DNA from: a virus
IMG/VR virus record: IMGVR_UViG_3300025098_000012
Location: 62,001-126,000 of that record
DNA: 64,000 bases
Reading direction: 5' to 3' (one strand)
Shown here: positions 18,263-26,061 of the stretch, piece after piece
Layout: the number at the start of each line of letters is the position of its first letter
Numbering within the stretch: position 1 is the first letter of the stretch
Translations under genes and position numbers: made by a program
The notes under the pieces: model-generated
What the model saw: the letters and a program-made list of their open reading frames with translations, nothing else
Told to the model about the DNA's origin: nothing
The model's database searches: none

Positions 18263-18828
18263 ATAAACTTTCCTACAAATGGAGGTGGAGGTACAGCAGG
18301 TGAGAGTGGGAGAACAGGAACTCCTGCTACTACACCATTCGCTACTGTCGTTAAAAAGTGTGAACTGATACCTTGCCCTAAAGCACTACATATACGAGGT
18401 ACTTCTACTCCTACAATACCAACACTCGTGAAACTACTCATCAATAACTGTGTTAATAAAATAGGGTCGCCCACTATCCCTCCTATAAACGAACCAACAC
18501 CCACTCCTGCTACTGCCCCTGTAAAATTATATGGCTGACTGATACCCAGCATAATCGGGAACCACATGACAGGTGCAAAAACACCTACTAACAGATTACT
18601 CTTAAATGCACTCTCCATTAAAGGTGCATTCGGCAATACCACCATCGTACCTGTACATACACCACTACCCACTGACCCTTGAGCTAAACCTTGTACTGTA
18701 CTCGCTAATAACCACTGATATAAACCAAGCTCTACACCTTGTGCTATCTGAGCCATTTGTGGGGTCTTACTACTAGAGGAAGCCATTATAGCTCCACTCA
18801 CTACTCCAGGTACAGGCATCTGTATCAT
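18259..18828 (-). CDS. Gly/Val-rich hydrophobic protein, first gene of structural operon (189 aa)
   Basis: A small-residue-rich hydrophobic protein with segments such as GAVAGVGVGSFIGGIVGD and a proline-rich C-terminus (PLSPAVPPPPFVGK). It resembles the PAAR-like or Gly-rich spike-tip proteins that precede baseplate genes, though no PAAR motif pattern is certain. The last bases overlap the start of the 3037-residue gene (ATGA). RBS TAGGATG. Confidence 0.55.
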   Translation of the reverse strand: MIQMPVPGVVSGAIMASSSSKTPQMAQIAQGVELGLYQWLLASTVQGLAQGSVGSGVCTGTMVVLPNAPLMESAFKSNLLVGVFAPVMWFPIMLGISQPYNFTGAVAGVGVGSFIGGIVGDPILLTQLLMSSFTSVGIVGVEVPRICSALGQGISSHFLTTVANGVVAGVPVLPLSPAVPPPPFVGKFI

Positions 18829-18875
18829 CCTATCGTTTTTTGCTTCGCAATCACAATGTTGTCAGACCTACAACA

Positions 18876-18907
18876 CACGCAAGATGTGTGTGGGTCTGTG
18901 TATCTTA
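18876..18907. other. Imperfect hairpin in intergenic region
   Basis: GACC...ACACAC and GTGTGT.GGTC can pair around a short loop. It lies upstream of the structural operon start at 18828 within a 245-base region with no gene. Its role is unknown (leader structure or terminator). Confidence 0.3.
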
Positions 18908-19009
18908 GTACATTCTACAAGCTAAACGATAAAACAACTATTAAGATTAAACCCAGACTGAAAATGAGATCGAAAAGTTGAAACAGATTTCTAAGGTAGT
19001 TAGTAAAGA

Positions 19010-19041
19010 AAAAGCGTATCAGCTAGTGCCGACACGCTTTT
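19010..19041. terminator. Bidirectional terminator-like hairpin
   Basis: AAAAGCGT/ACGCTTTT stem (8 bp) with a 16-base loop. A-tract and T-tract flanks make it usable on either strand. It lies just beyond the end of the minus-strand gene 19074 and before the structural operon. Confidence 0.5.
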
Positions 19042-19073
19042 AGTGGACGGTTGTGTGGATTAAGGACACTAGA

Positions 19074-19667
19074 TTACTCAACTCTAAAGTCGCCACCGAT
19101 CCAAGCCATGTCTAACTGATGGATGAGGTCGTACCTTTTCATTTTGCGGGCGATAACTTTGAGTTTGTGGTAGCGATCATCAAGGGCATACTTTTGTTTT
19201 TGTTTGGTTGAGATGATCTCTTTGATCTCATAGTGATCTTCGGCCTTTATTTCGAGGTGTGCTTTTCGACCACTGAGATCATAGATGTGATGTTTATCCC
19301 ATTTGATAGCACACTCATCTTCGTGGATTGTCTCAGAGGGTATGACGACCTCGACCTTGCCTTGAGGCTTAGTGAGTTGAAAGGCAAAGGTTGAGCAGTA
19401 AGAGCTACAGTCCTTTCCGTCCTCAAACTGATCTTGATGGAACTTAGACTTTGTTTCGATGAGGTTGAACCCTTCGCCTTTGATTTCGATCTTGAGGTCT
19501 TTCTTGATGTGCCACACTCGGAACTTCATCGCACCACAGTTAGCCCAAGCGTCAAAGTAAGCACACGCACCATTTCGCTCATTGGGGTCATCGAAGTAAT
19601 AGTTATCTTCCCAGTCACCCCACTCACAACTATCATGGGTGAAGAGTCTAAAGTCAGCTCTCATCAT
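19074..19667 (-). CDS. Hypothetical protein, tandem paralogue A (197 aa)
   Basis: Shares the block LTKPQGKVEV..I.WD...I.DLSG..A...........YEIKEII with the upstream neighbour (ITKPKGHVFI..IEWADRKITDLHG..A......YRVEEIL), so the two are tandem paralogues. It also has a Cys-containing N-terminal half (SCEWGDW, GACAYFDAWANCGAM). Start and stop overlap (ATGA) with the neighbour. No known domain. Confidence 0.7.
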   Translation of the reverse strand: MMRADFRLFTHDSCEWGDWEDNYYFDDPNERNGACAYFDAWANCGAMKFRVWHIKKDLKIEIKGEGFNLIETKSKFHQDQFEDGKDCSSYCSTFAFQLTKPQGKVEVVIPSETIHEDECAIKWDKHHIYDLSGRKAHLEIKAEDHYEIKEIISTKQKQKYALDDRYHKLKVIARKMKRYDLIHQLDMAWIGGDFRVE

Positions 19668-20224
19668 CTTGAAAGTCCTAACATTCTTTGGTTGAGCATC
19701 TCTCTCATCTCGCCTTTGGACATATCTCGTAGACGAGCGAGTCTTTTGATTTCGATGAGTGTTTCTTCTTCTTGGGGGCTTAGGATCTCTTCAACTCGGT
19801 ACGAGTTATCAGAGCCTAAAAGCCTTGCCACATTCCCATGCAGGTCTGTGATTTTTCTGTCAGCCCATTCGATGCCTACTCGGTCACCTTCAACTGTGAT
19901 GAACACATGGCCTTTAGGCTTTGTGATTAGCCAGTCGATTTCGATTTCGTGTTGCTCACCCATGACCTCATTATCGTCACCATCGTAGGTAGGCATCTCT
20001 TGAGACTTTTGCTCATTCTTGATGATACGGACACCTTCGGTATCTAACTGATACTCTTTCTTGACGAGACTGTAAGTGGACATAGAGAACATCTCTTGGT
20101 TAAAGATGTTAAGGTAAGTCTCTGCACCTGTCTCCCAACTAGTGGGGTCTGCTTTGTGGTCGAAGTGTTCTTCGGAGTTGTCTGTGTTCCACTTGAGGAA
20201 CTGAGGATTTAAGATATTAACCAT
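19664..20224 (-). CDS. Hypothetical protein, tandem paralogue B (186 aa)
   Basis: ATG 20224 is chosen because AAAGGTG lies 7 bases upstream; a GTG at 20233 is the alternative. The C-terminal half is paralogous to the downstream gene. Upstream, GTGTTGA/TCAACAC can form a hairpin (about 20240-20275). No GTAACC element precedes it, so its promoter type is unclear. Confidence 0.7.
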   Translation of the reverse strand: MVNILNPQFLKWNTDNSEEHFDHKADPTSWETGAETYLNIFNQEMFSMSTYSLVKKEYQLDTEGVRIIKNEQKSQEMPTYDGDDNEVMGEQHEIEIDWLITKPKGHVFITVEGDRVGIEWADRKITDLHGNVARLLGSDNSYRVEEILSPQEEETLIEIKRLARLRDMSKGEMREMLNQRMLGLSR

Positions 20225-20316
20225 TGTGTTCACCTTTCATGGTGTGGTGTTTGTGGGTGTTGATACTTACTTAACGATCTCAACACCCGAAAACGGACAA
20301 AACTTTTAAATTATTT

Positions 20317-20493
20317 TTACCAACCTCGTTTGAGTTTATTTTTCGCTCGGTTAGCTTCACTTTCTTTCTCTTGGAGCAATCTCCATAGAGCTTGTGCCTC
20401 TTGCTCATTCAACTTTTCGAGCATAGGGATCAGTGTGTTCCTGTCGCAACGCTCTCGGTGGAACAACGCTGAGAGATGTCTTTTGATACTCAT
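20317..20493 (-). CDS. Small helical protein (58 aa)
   Basis: ORF starting MSIKRHLSALFHRERCD and ending KLKRGW, charged and helical. Its start lies 1 base after the stop of the upstream gene (20495), so it is probably translationally coupled. Unknown function. Confidence 0.6.
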   Translation of the reverse strand: MSIKRHLSALFHRERCDRNTLIPMLEKLNEQEAQALWRLLQEKESEANRAKNKLKRGW

Positions 20494-20494
20494 T

Positions 20495-20707
20495 TTATAC
20501 TCCCATCATGTCTACTGTTTGGTTGAACACCACTTCACTCTCTTTCTTGAGTAGCGAGAGAGCTTCATTGATAGCGAGGTCAGTACACCCACGCATATTC
20601 TTTGCTGTGATGTATGGGCCGTTAACAGCCTCATTCAAGTGCCACAGCATCGCCTTAAGGGGAGTGCCTGTGAGTTTATCAAGTTTGAGATTTAAGTTTG
20701 TTCTCAT
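20495..20707 (-). CDS. Small hypothetical protein (70 aa)
   Basis: Follows a consensus GTAACC element and the short leader type (CTCTTGTAAAGGAGAAC). It is mixed helical with one Cys. It is first cistron of a two-gene unit with the 58-residue protein. Confidence 0.65.
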   Translation of the reverse strand: MRTNLNLKLDKLTGTPLKAMLWHLNEAVNGPYITAKNMRGCTDLAINEALSLLKKESEVVFNQTVDMMGV

Positions 20708-20730
20708 CTTTGTTCTCCTTTACAAGAGTG

Positions 20731-20747
20731 TATAAATAAGGGGTTAC
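20731..20747 (-). promoter_or_regulatory. GTAACC-type promoter element
   Basis: Minus-strand GTAACCCCTTATTTATA. The TAA stop of the 30-residue upstream gene is part of the element. Confidence 0.6.
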
Positions 20748-20836
20748 AGGTTCTTCATACGATAGTAGCTGACGATGAAGAGTCCGATGAGGCAGATGCT
20801 TACTACACCTGCGATGTCTAGTATTGTTGAGAGCAT
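20744..20836 (-). CDS. Single-TM microprotein (30 aa)
   Basis: MLSTILDIAGVVSICLIGLF followed by IVSYYRMKNL: one membrane helix with a short basic tail. RBS AAAGGAG lies 6 bases upstream. The TAA stop lies inside the promoter element of the next gene. It could be a small membrane or lysis regulator; function unknown. Confidence 0.5.
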   Translation of the reverse strand: MLSTILDIAGVVSICLIGLFIVSYYRMKNL

Positions 20837-20848
20837 TGTTATTCTCCT

Positions 20849-20920
20849 TTAGGCTGAACCCTTTTGGTTGTTCTGATAGATAGTGATAATAATCATTAGT
20901 GCGATGAGTTTAAGTGTCAT
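20849..20920 (-). CDS. Hydrophobic micro-ORF (23 aa)
   Basis: MTLKLIALMIIITIYQNNQK, mostly hydrophobic. The ATG follows the stop of the upstream gene by one base, suggesting reinitiation. It is followed by the RBS of the 30-residue TM protein. Confidence 0.4.
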   Translation of the reverse strand: MTLKLIALMIIITIYQNNQKGSA

Positions 20921-20921
20921 G

Positions 20922-21134
20922 TTAGACCTTCCATACTTGCGAGTGTCCAAAGCGAGTCTCTAATGCCTCTAGGAACGCACTTTGGCTCTTGGGTGAACCC
21001 TCCACATCAACTTTCACATAAGGCTCGTAGGGAGTGCCTTCTCGTGTCTTTAGGGAGACACCACAGGAGACAGTTATTGAGTGGAGCTGAAACTCTTTAG
21101 CGTGGACGGTTCGAGTCATGGCGAGGGTAGTCAT
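20922..21134 (-). CDS. Small hypothetical protein (70 aa)
   Basis: Contains a beta-type segment (LHSITVSCGVSLKT) and VKVDVEGSPKSQ. The start at 21134 lies near GAGAGAA; ATG 21119 is an alternative. It is in the unit starting at 21667. Confidence 0.6.
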   Translation of the reverse strand: MTTLAMTRTVHAKEFQLHSITVSCGVSLKTREGTPYEPYVKVDVEGSPKSQSAFLEALETRFGHSQVWKV

Positions 21135-21145
21135 AAGTTTCTCTC

Positions 21146-21667
21146 TTAGCGAGGGTTGTTGAACGCATCACGATCAACAGTCTCATCGAACTCTGTGATC
21201 TCGTGTCGGATGTAGCGAGGGAGATTAAGGTTCTGCTCGATGCAGTTTCGGATCTCCGTAAAGAGATGCTTGGCCTCTTTGAGTGGGTAGTGTCCATCAA
21301 CGATGACACCTCGAACATACTGACGACCATCTTCAGAGAAGAAGAAAGGGCTTCCATCTCTGCGGGTCAATCGCCCACTGTAGCTCTTAGGTCGGTTGGT
21401 GTTATTTCCTGCGAGGCTTGCGATGGTGCTAGGGATAAGACCCTTAGAACCAAAGATTACCTTATCGACATCGCTTGAGGTGCATTGAACACCTGCCTCA
21501 TTGATGAGGGCAGTTGCTTGCTCAAGACTGTTGTTTGAGGTGAACGCTTGGAGGCGAGTCAGACGCTCTTGCAACACATCCTTATAAGGGATGGTCATGT
21601 CGAGTACGACATTGTAAGCGTTGTCTCCATTGATGCGTCCTAGTTTTACTCTTGGGTGGTTAGTCAT
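21146..21667 (-). CDS. Hypothetical protein (173 aa)
   Basis: First gene behind a consensus promoter and hairpin leader, RBS ATGGAGA. Mixed fold with GRLTRRDGSPFFFSEDGRQY and a basic centre. No known domain recognised. Confidence 0.7.
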   Translation of the reverse strand: MTNHPRVKLGRINGDNAYNVVLDMTIPYKDVLQERLTRLQAFTSNNSLEQATALINEAGVQCTSSDVDKVIFGSKGLIPSTIASLAGNNTNRPKSYSGRLTRRDGSPFFFSEDGRQYVRGVIVDGHYPLKEAKHLFTEIRNCIEQNLNLPRYIRHEITEFDETVDRDAFNNPR

Positions 21668-21698
21668 TCTTTTTCTCCATTGAGAGTGGTTGGTTGGT

Positions 21699-21712
21699 GG
21701 GCTTGGTTGCCC
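21699..21712 (-). promoter_or_regulatory. Leader hairpin
   Basis: GGGC/GCCC stem with loop AACCAA in the leader between the promoter at 21740 and the gene starting at 21667. Confidence 0.45.
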
Positions 21713-21723
21713 TCATGTAAGGT

Positions 21724-21740
21724 TATAGATAAGGGGTTAC
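21724..21740 (-). promoter_or_regulatory. GTAACC-type promoter element
   Basis: Exact minus-strand GTAACCCCTTATCTATA upstream of the gene starting at 21667. Confidence 0.65.
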
Positions 21741-21743
21741 GCT

Positions 21744-22043
21744 TTACGCTTCTAACTCATCAGTTAGTTGAGAGTTAGTTTCATCGAAGAAAAAGTCGAG
21801 TGAGCTTCGATTACTCTCAGCGACTGTGGCTGTCGTATTGATGAGATCATAGAAGCATGGAGCTTCGGGTGCGACCTCCTCCATTACGCTCACCATGTTG
21901 ATGTACATCCCACGCTCTGAGATGTTGATCTCCTCATCATTCTCATGAGCCTCATCCATGAGGTCTTGGAGTTGATTGCGATACGCTTGCATCTGTGATT
22001 CTATCTGACGAGAGAGCTGTAGTAGTTTATCTTGAACTGTCAT
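21744..22043 (-). CDS. Acidic hypothetical protein (99 aa)
   Basis: RBS AAAGGAGAA. The N-terminal helix (LLQLSRQIESQMQAYRNQL) looks coiled-coil, and the C-terminal half is acidic. Own promoter element at 22088. Unknown function. Confidence 0.7.
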   Translation of the reverse strand: MTVQDKLLQLSRQIESQMQAYRNQLQDLMDEAHENDEEINISERGMYINMVSVMEEVAPEAPCFYDLINTTATVAESNRSSLDFFFDETNSQLTDELEA

Positions 22044-22087
22044 TGTTTCTCCTTTAAGAGTTGGTTGGTTGTCGATTACATAGGGTA

Positions 22088-22104
22088 CATAGATAAGGGG
22101 TTAC
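22088..22104 (-). promoter_or_regulatory. GTAACC-type promoter element
   Basis: GTAACCCCTTATCTATG on the minus strand. Its TAA is the stop codon of the gene 22101-22367. Confidence 0.6.
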
Positions 22105-22367
22105 GCTTCTTCCTTTAGAGCATTATCGAGGAACGAGTCTAAAGCACTCTCGATCTCTCCTGCATCATTCACTTGGATGAGGTATCCCCATGATCTCATG
22201 TGGTCATTTCGGTTTACATTCATGTGATAGAGCGTGTTAGGTTGCACCTTATCTAGCTCTCTCTCAGTAAGCATCTCTTGAGACATCACATCAGTTAGTC
22301 TCATGTGGTGTGTCTCGCTATCTGCGTTAGCAAATGCGAGGTAGTCAGTTCGGGTAGGTCGGATCAT
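22101..22367 (-). CDS. TDYLA-family small protein (88 aa)
   Basis: N-terminus MIRPTRTDYLAFA matches MRKPTKTDYLAYA of the gene at 42393-42677, so the two are paralogues. The RBS lies inside the upstream gene, whose stop is 2 bases before the ATG. Function unknown. Confidence 0.7.
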   Translation of the reverse strand: MIRPTRTDYLAFANADSETHHMRLTDVMSQEMLTERELDKVQPNTLYHMNVNRNDHMRSWGYLIQVNDAGEIESALDSFLDNALKEEA

Positions 22368-22369
22368 TA

Positions 22370-22747
22370 TTATCCTTTCTCCATGTTCTTCATGTTGTTA
22401 ACGATGTCAGCGAAGTTGATTACTCCCTTCGTGTTCTCATTGCGTTCTTCAAGCTCCCGATTCAGTTGTATCAGCATAGCTTCTTCGATCTTGCCTATGA
22501 TCTCATCAGCATGATTGACGATCTCACCAAGAGGTGAAATGCTGAACTGAAAGTCTCCCTCTAGCCATTCGGGAAAGTCCATGTCTCCATCTTGCCAGTG
22601 ATCATATTTGTACTCGTAGAAGTACCGACCTGCTGGTACTAGATCATCGCCTTGAAAGACTTGACCTGTAGTGGTTGATGTTACTCGGAAGCCATCTGGG
22701 TTTCCCCCGATAGCCCACTCGATGATAGATTGTATGTCTTGTCTCAT
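22370..22747 (-). CDS. Hypothetical protein (125 aa)
   Basis: First gene of a two-gene unit behind a hairpin leader. RBS AAGGAGA. Aromatic-rich centre (GRYFYEYKYDHWQDGDMDF) and helical, charged C-terminus. No recognised family. Confidence 0.7.
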   Translation of the reverse strand: MRQDIQSIIEWAIGGNPDGFRVTSTTTGQVFQGDDLVPAGRYFYEYKYDHWQDGDMDFPEWLEGDFQFSISPLGEIVNHADEIIGKIEEAMLIQLNRELEERNENTKGVINFADIVNNMKNMEKG

Positions 22748-22781
22748 ACATCTCCTTATCTAGTTGTCAAAGAAAGTTAGT

Positions 22782-22799
22782 GGGTGGTCTCTACCACCC
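22782..22799 (-). promoter_or_regulatory. Leader hairpin
   Basis: Perfect 7-bp stem GGGTGGT/ACCACCC with a 4-base loop, in the leader of the gene starting at 22747. Confidence 0.5.
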
Positions 22800-22811
22800 T
22801 CGATACTAGTA

Positions 22812-22828
22812 CATAGATAAGGGGTTAC
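22812..22828 (-). promoter_or_regulatory. GTAACC-type promoter element
   Basis: Minus-strand GTAACCCCTTATCTATG. It is back-to-back with the plus-strand copy at 22894. Confidence 0.6.
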
Positions 22829-22893
22829 GACTCGCCTGTGGCCTAAACAGCAAACCTCTTAAGAGTTGAGGGATTTCGGGGGTTTAGCTACTC

Positions 22894-22910
22894 GTAACCC
22901 CTTATCTATA
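22894..22910 (+). promoter_or_regulatory. GTAACC-type promoter element
   Basis: Exact consensus. Upstream TTTCGGGGGTTT also occurs upstream of the copy at 36917. A GGGG/CCCC leader hairpin follows (22921-22940). Confidence 0.65.
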
Positions 22911-22970
22911 GAACAGTATCGGGGCTGAATGACTCACCCCACCAACCACTCCCCAATGGAGAACAACATG

Positions 22971-23228
22971 AACGCACTTTCCCCCCTAACATACGCAGAA
23001 GCCTCACATGGTGTAAGTCAGATAGTAAGCAAGCTCGGTTTCCCACTCTTTATGGGTGAGGCAGAGCGTAAGCCTACTGTCAAGGCTGTACGACAGCAAG
23101 TAGGAGCGTACTACAGCTCTCTTGCTAAAGAGAACAAACTCGACTGTCTCCATGCGTATGACGCAGAGAACAAGGCAGATCTGATCGAGAACGCTGTTGC
23201 CGAGCTTCTTGAGCGAGTCGAGGGCTAA
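22971..23228 (+). CDS. Hypothetical protein (85 aa)
   Basis: Start 22971 (MNALSPLTYAEA) because GGAGAA lies 7 bases upstream. An upstream in-frame ATG overlaps the RBS. Helical, with AYYSSLAKENKLDCLHAYD. Single-gene unit between two promoter elements. Unknown. Confidence 0.7.
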   Translation, partial: NALSPLTYAEASHGVSQIVSKLGFPLFMGEAERKPTVKAVRQQVGAYYSSLAKENKLDCLHAYDAENKADLIENAVAELLERVEG

Positions 23229-23241
23229 GGGAGTCGGGGTC

Positions 23242-23258
23242 GTAACCCCTTATCTATA
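23242..23258 (+). promoter_or_regulatory. GTAACC-type promoter element
   Basis: Exact consensus, 14 bases after the stop of the preceding gene. Long leader to the start at 23351. Confidence 0.65.
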
Positions 23259-23350
23259 GACCTAGTGTGAGAGGCTAGGGGAACAATCAACCAGCAATCA
23301 TATAACATTTACATCAACTGCAAATCACATCTCTTGAAAGGAGAACCATC

Positions 23351-23956
23351 ATGCAGAACATCACAGCAACCAACAACACAAGCATCACTTTCACCACAAC
23401 CAAGAGTGGAAAGGCAGACCTCAAGAAAGACGGTGGTACAGTTCGTGGTCGTCATACAGTACAAGTGGATATGCTTGTGGGTACTGACCACAAGACCATC
23501 GCAGGTCTTGACCTCACTAAAGTCTTAACTGCTGACCGAGCAAAGCTCAAGACAGCTCTTGAGACTCGTGGCTTGGTCTTTACTGACCTCGACTTCACCC
23601 TCGCTCTCGATGGGGATCAGCCTCGCAAGAAGGGTCTGCTCACAGCACTTCGACAGTCAGCTACAGGCACTAACGATGATAACAAGCACTTGGAGGCTTA
23701 CTCTGATCACCCTTGTGGGGTGCGTGGGGTGAGCATCCATGATGGGACAGGTGATGTCCATGTGCGTGGTATCATCATCGGAGAGAAGATCATCTCGGCT
23801 GACCCAAACGGTGATGCGAGAAAGACCAAGAGTGGTCTTCATGTCCAACTCAAGAACGCTATCAGCAAAGAGTTGGATCTTACCACTCGCAAGTGGAGAC
23901 AGTACAAGCTCCCTGCTTCTGCGACCGTAAATGGGGTTGACAACCCTACCCTCTAA
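23351..23956 (+). CDS. Hypothetical protein (201 aa)
   Basis: RBS AAAGGAGAACC. The N-terminus is beta-rich (NTSITFTTTKSGKADLK). Positively charged patches follow (GRHTVQVDMLVGTDHKTIAG and a later RKTKSGLHVQLK). It ends shortly before the next promoter element. The phrase DMLVGTD also occurs in the DUF6011-type gene at 36295 (DLMVGTD), a possible distant link. Function unknown. Confidence 0.7.
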   Translation: MQNITATNNTSITFTTTKSGKADLKKDGGTVRGRHTVQVDMLVGTDHKTIAGLDLTKVLTADRAKLKTALETRGLVFTDLDFTLALDGDQPRKKGLLTALRQSATGTNDDNKHLEAYSDHPCGVRGVSIHDGTGDVHVRGIIIGEKIISADPNGDARKTKSGLHVQLKNAISKELDLTTRKWRQYKLPASATVNGVDNPTL

Positions 23957-23976
23957 TCCTCATCGGGTGCTTCGCT

Positions 23977-23993
23977 GTAACCCTTTATTTATA
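23977..23993 (+). promoter_or_regulatory. GTAACC-type promoter element
   Basis: One-base variant GTAACCCTTTATTTATA upstream of the gene at 24033. Confidence 0.55.
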
Positions 23994-24032
23994 AGTTTAC
24001 ATCAGCCAACCATACCACTAAGGAAAGCAATC

Positions 24033-25268
24033 ATGGCAAAACCAAATCTAAGTAAGACTGTAAGAGAAAACATCCCTTTCATCCTCGGTGGGAATGGGGA
24101 GATGAACAAGAAAGAAATTCGAGATGCGTATGTCGCTCTTGAGGGGTGTTCGTCAGAACACGACTTTGGAACAAATAAGGACACTTGGAGCAAGCTCCGA
24201 TCTGCTATACATGGAGCGTGTCCTAAGCTCGTGAAACAAGGTGTACTCTTTCAACCGAGTAAGGGTAAGTTCGATGTTGTACAGGGTACAGCTATCCCCT
24301 CAGCCTTTGTGCCTTTCCTAAATAGTCAGCCTGTGGTCAAGCCTGTTGAGGTCGCTCCTGTGGTCGAAGCCGAGCCTGTAGTCGAGGTTGAGGAAACCGT
24401 TGAGGTCGCTCCTGTAGAGCCTGTGGTCGAGGTTGAGGAAACCGTTGAGGTTGAGGAAACCGTTGAGGTTGCTCCTATGGTCGAGGTGAGTGTGAGCAAC
24501 CCTGCTGTAATCGAAGCCCATATCGACACCGAGACTCAAGAGCTTGTCGAGAATGTTGGTGGTAGCCGAGATTGGCGAAAGCCTCTTGATGAGGTTGAAG
24601 ATGGGTACATCACTTCAAGCGTACAGGTCAGCACAACAACACTTGAGCCTGTTGCAGAGCCTGTTGCAGAGCCTGTTGCTGAGGTTGCCCCTGTAGAGGT
24701 CGAGGTTGCCCCTGTAGAGCCTGTGGAGGTTCAAGAGGTGGTAGAGCCTACCCCTGTGGTAGAGGACGATGTAGAGGACGATGTAGAAGATCCTGTAGAG
24801 GACGATGATGAGACTCAAGATGAAGATCAACAACCGAGCTATGATCTTAGAGATCTTCGCAAGAGTGCTTCCTTCGATCCTTTGAAGATCACCTTAAAGA
24901 ATGGGGCTACAGGTAGCTATGAGGTGTATCGAGACATGGAAGCACGAATGGTGGTTTTGACTCAAAAAGGTCGTGAGGACTATGTGATGATCCCTGTCGA
25001 TGTGGATCAAGACCGACTTGACGCTCTTAATGAGTTAGATGCTCGTTATGCTCCATACGCTATCAAGTCAGTGGCAGACTTTGACTCAGCACAGCACCAC
25101 AAGGACGGATGTAAGCGTATGGTGACAGCTCTCGTATCCTGTACAAAGAACTGCGACCATACGGATGACTTTGGTGGTCTAGCCGAGTCTTGCCCTAAGC
25201 CTCACGACTGTCCACTAAAGAGCATTTGGGGAGAGGTGGCGATCTATGTCGATCCCCAAGACGCATAA
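24033..25268 (+). CDS. Acidic repeat protein with Cys-rich C-terminus (411 aa)
   Basis: ATG 24033 follows AAGGAAAG. Residues 1-90 form a helical domain (LSKTVRENIPFILG; AIHGACPKLVKQG). Residues about 95-280 are low-complexity repeats of VEVEETVEVAPVEP and PVAEPVAE, then runs of D and E. The C-terminal 130 residues form a compact domain with C..C and H residues (HHKDGCKRM, SCTKNCDH, ESCPKPHDCP), probably metal-binding. The repeats are visible at DNA level, so copy number may vary. Function unknown. The acidic linker could tether two domains. Confidence 0.7.
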   Translation: MAKPNLSKTVRENIPFILGGNGEMNKKEIRDAYVALEGCSSEHDFGTNKDTWSKLRSAIHGACPKLVKQGVLFQPSKGKFDVVQGTAIPSAFVPFLNSQPVVKPVEVAPVVEAEPVVEVEETVEVAPVEPVVEVEETVEVEETVEVAPMVEVSVSNPAVIEAHIDTETQELVENVGGSRDWRKPLDEVEDGYITSSVQVSTTTLEPVAEPVAEPVAEVAPVEVEVAPVEPVEVQEVVEPTPVVEDDVEDDVEDPVEDDDETQDEDQQPSYDLRDLRKSASFDPLKITLKNGATGSYEVYRDMEARMVVLTQKGREDYVMIPVDVDQDRLDALNELDARYAPYAIKSVADFDSAQHHKDGCKRMVTALVSCTKNCDHTDDFGGLAESCPKPHDCPLKSIWGEVAIYVDPQDA

Positions 25269-25479
25269 TGAAACCCCTCTCAAGCTGTTAAGTGAAAGCC
25301 GACTAGAGCGAGGATTAAGGGAAATAGCCCCGACACTTAAGAGCTTGAGACTAGATCAAAACATACTCAACTTAAAGTTTAGCCAAATGACAATCATTCT
25401 CCCCCTAACATCAACCATGACTTGGGGGCAACTAACAAACTCCCTACAGGAGAAAGGTCTTACCCATGAGCCTAACTAA
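25246..25479 (+). CDS. Hypothetical protein (77 aa)
   Basis: Overlaps the upstream gene by 23 bases and the downstream one by 14. Possible RBS GGAGAGG 9 bases before the ATG. Basic N-terminal half, then hydrophobic MTIILPLTSTMTWGQL. Weakly supported by tight packing. Confidence 0.5.
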   Translation: MSIPKTHNETPLKLLSESRLERGLREIAPTLKSLRLDQNILNLKFSQMTIILPLTSTMTWGQLTNSLQEKGLTHEPN

Positions 25480-25702
25480 AAGAGAACTGCAAGACTCAAT
25501 CATCATCGTAATCGAGCGAGATGGTACACACCACATCAAAATCCCAAACAATGACAGCCTAGAGTTTGATCGAAAGGCTTATAACGCAATGATGAACACC
25601 ATGACCGTCCTAGACGAACCGAGCTTTGTATTGAGGGCTTTCCTTTGGATCGAACGGAGACTTCAATCTCTTAATGTCATGATCTTTGGAGCGAGTGCTT
25701 GA
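25466..25702 (+). CDS. Hypothetical protein (78 aa)
   Basis: RBS AGGAGAAAGG. Short mixed protein with KRELQDSIIIVIERDGTHHIKIP. Part of a compact plus-strand unit. Confidence 0.6.
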   Translation: MSLTKRELQDSIIIVIERDGTHHIKIPNNDSLEFDRKAYNAMMNTMTVLDEPSFVLRAFLWIERRLQSLNVMIFGASA

Positions 25703-25704
25703 TT

Positions 25705-26055
25705 ATGAAAAGATACACACGAAAAGTGAATGGGAAGATTGAGTGGGAGTATCACAAACTCTTACCCGATGAAGATGCTGGAGATTTGATTAGAGGTGCT
25801 TGTTTGGAGATGGGGTTTGTTCCTATTGATTCTGGAATCTACGCATTAAAGACAGACGAGGGGTTCTTAAAGGTTATTTGGCAAGGGGAAGAAAGACATG
25901 GCTGGATAGTAGAAATAAACAACTACTCCGAGATGTTTTTCATCCGCCAAAGTTTGTTCGATACCATAAGGTCGGTATGGTCACATGAGCGTAAAAACCC
26001 TTTAGCTTCACCTCCTATTTTTTCTTCAAAAGAGATCGAAGAAATACTAGGTTAA
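25705..26055 (+). CDS. IRxVW-family small protein (116 aa)
   Basis: Contains VNGKIEWEYHKLLPDE, a helix ending EMGF, a beta-rich middle and TIRSVWSHE near the C-terminus, all hallmarks of the family. The start is the ATG in GATTATGAAAAG two bases after the upstream stop. Longer C-terminal tail than most members. Function unknown. Confidence 0.65.
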   Translation: MKRYTRKVNGKIEWEYHKLLPDEDAGDLIRGACLEMGFVPIDSGIYALKTDEGFLKVIWQGEERHGWIVEINNYSEMFFIRQSLFDTIRSVWSHERKNPLASPPIFSSKEIEEILG

Positions 26056-26061
26056 GATTTT

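Noticed and set aside
24033-25268. VEV-repeat protein as a known surface adhesin
   Set aside because: No signal peptide or anchor; only low-complexity resemblance.
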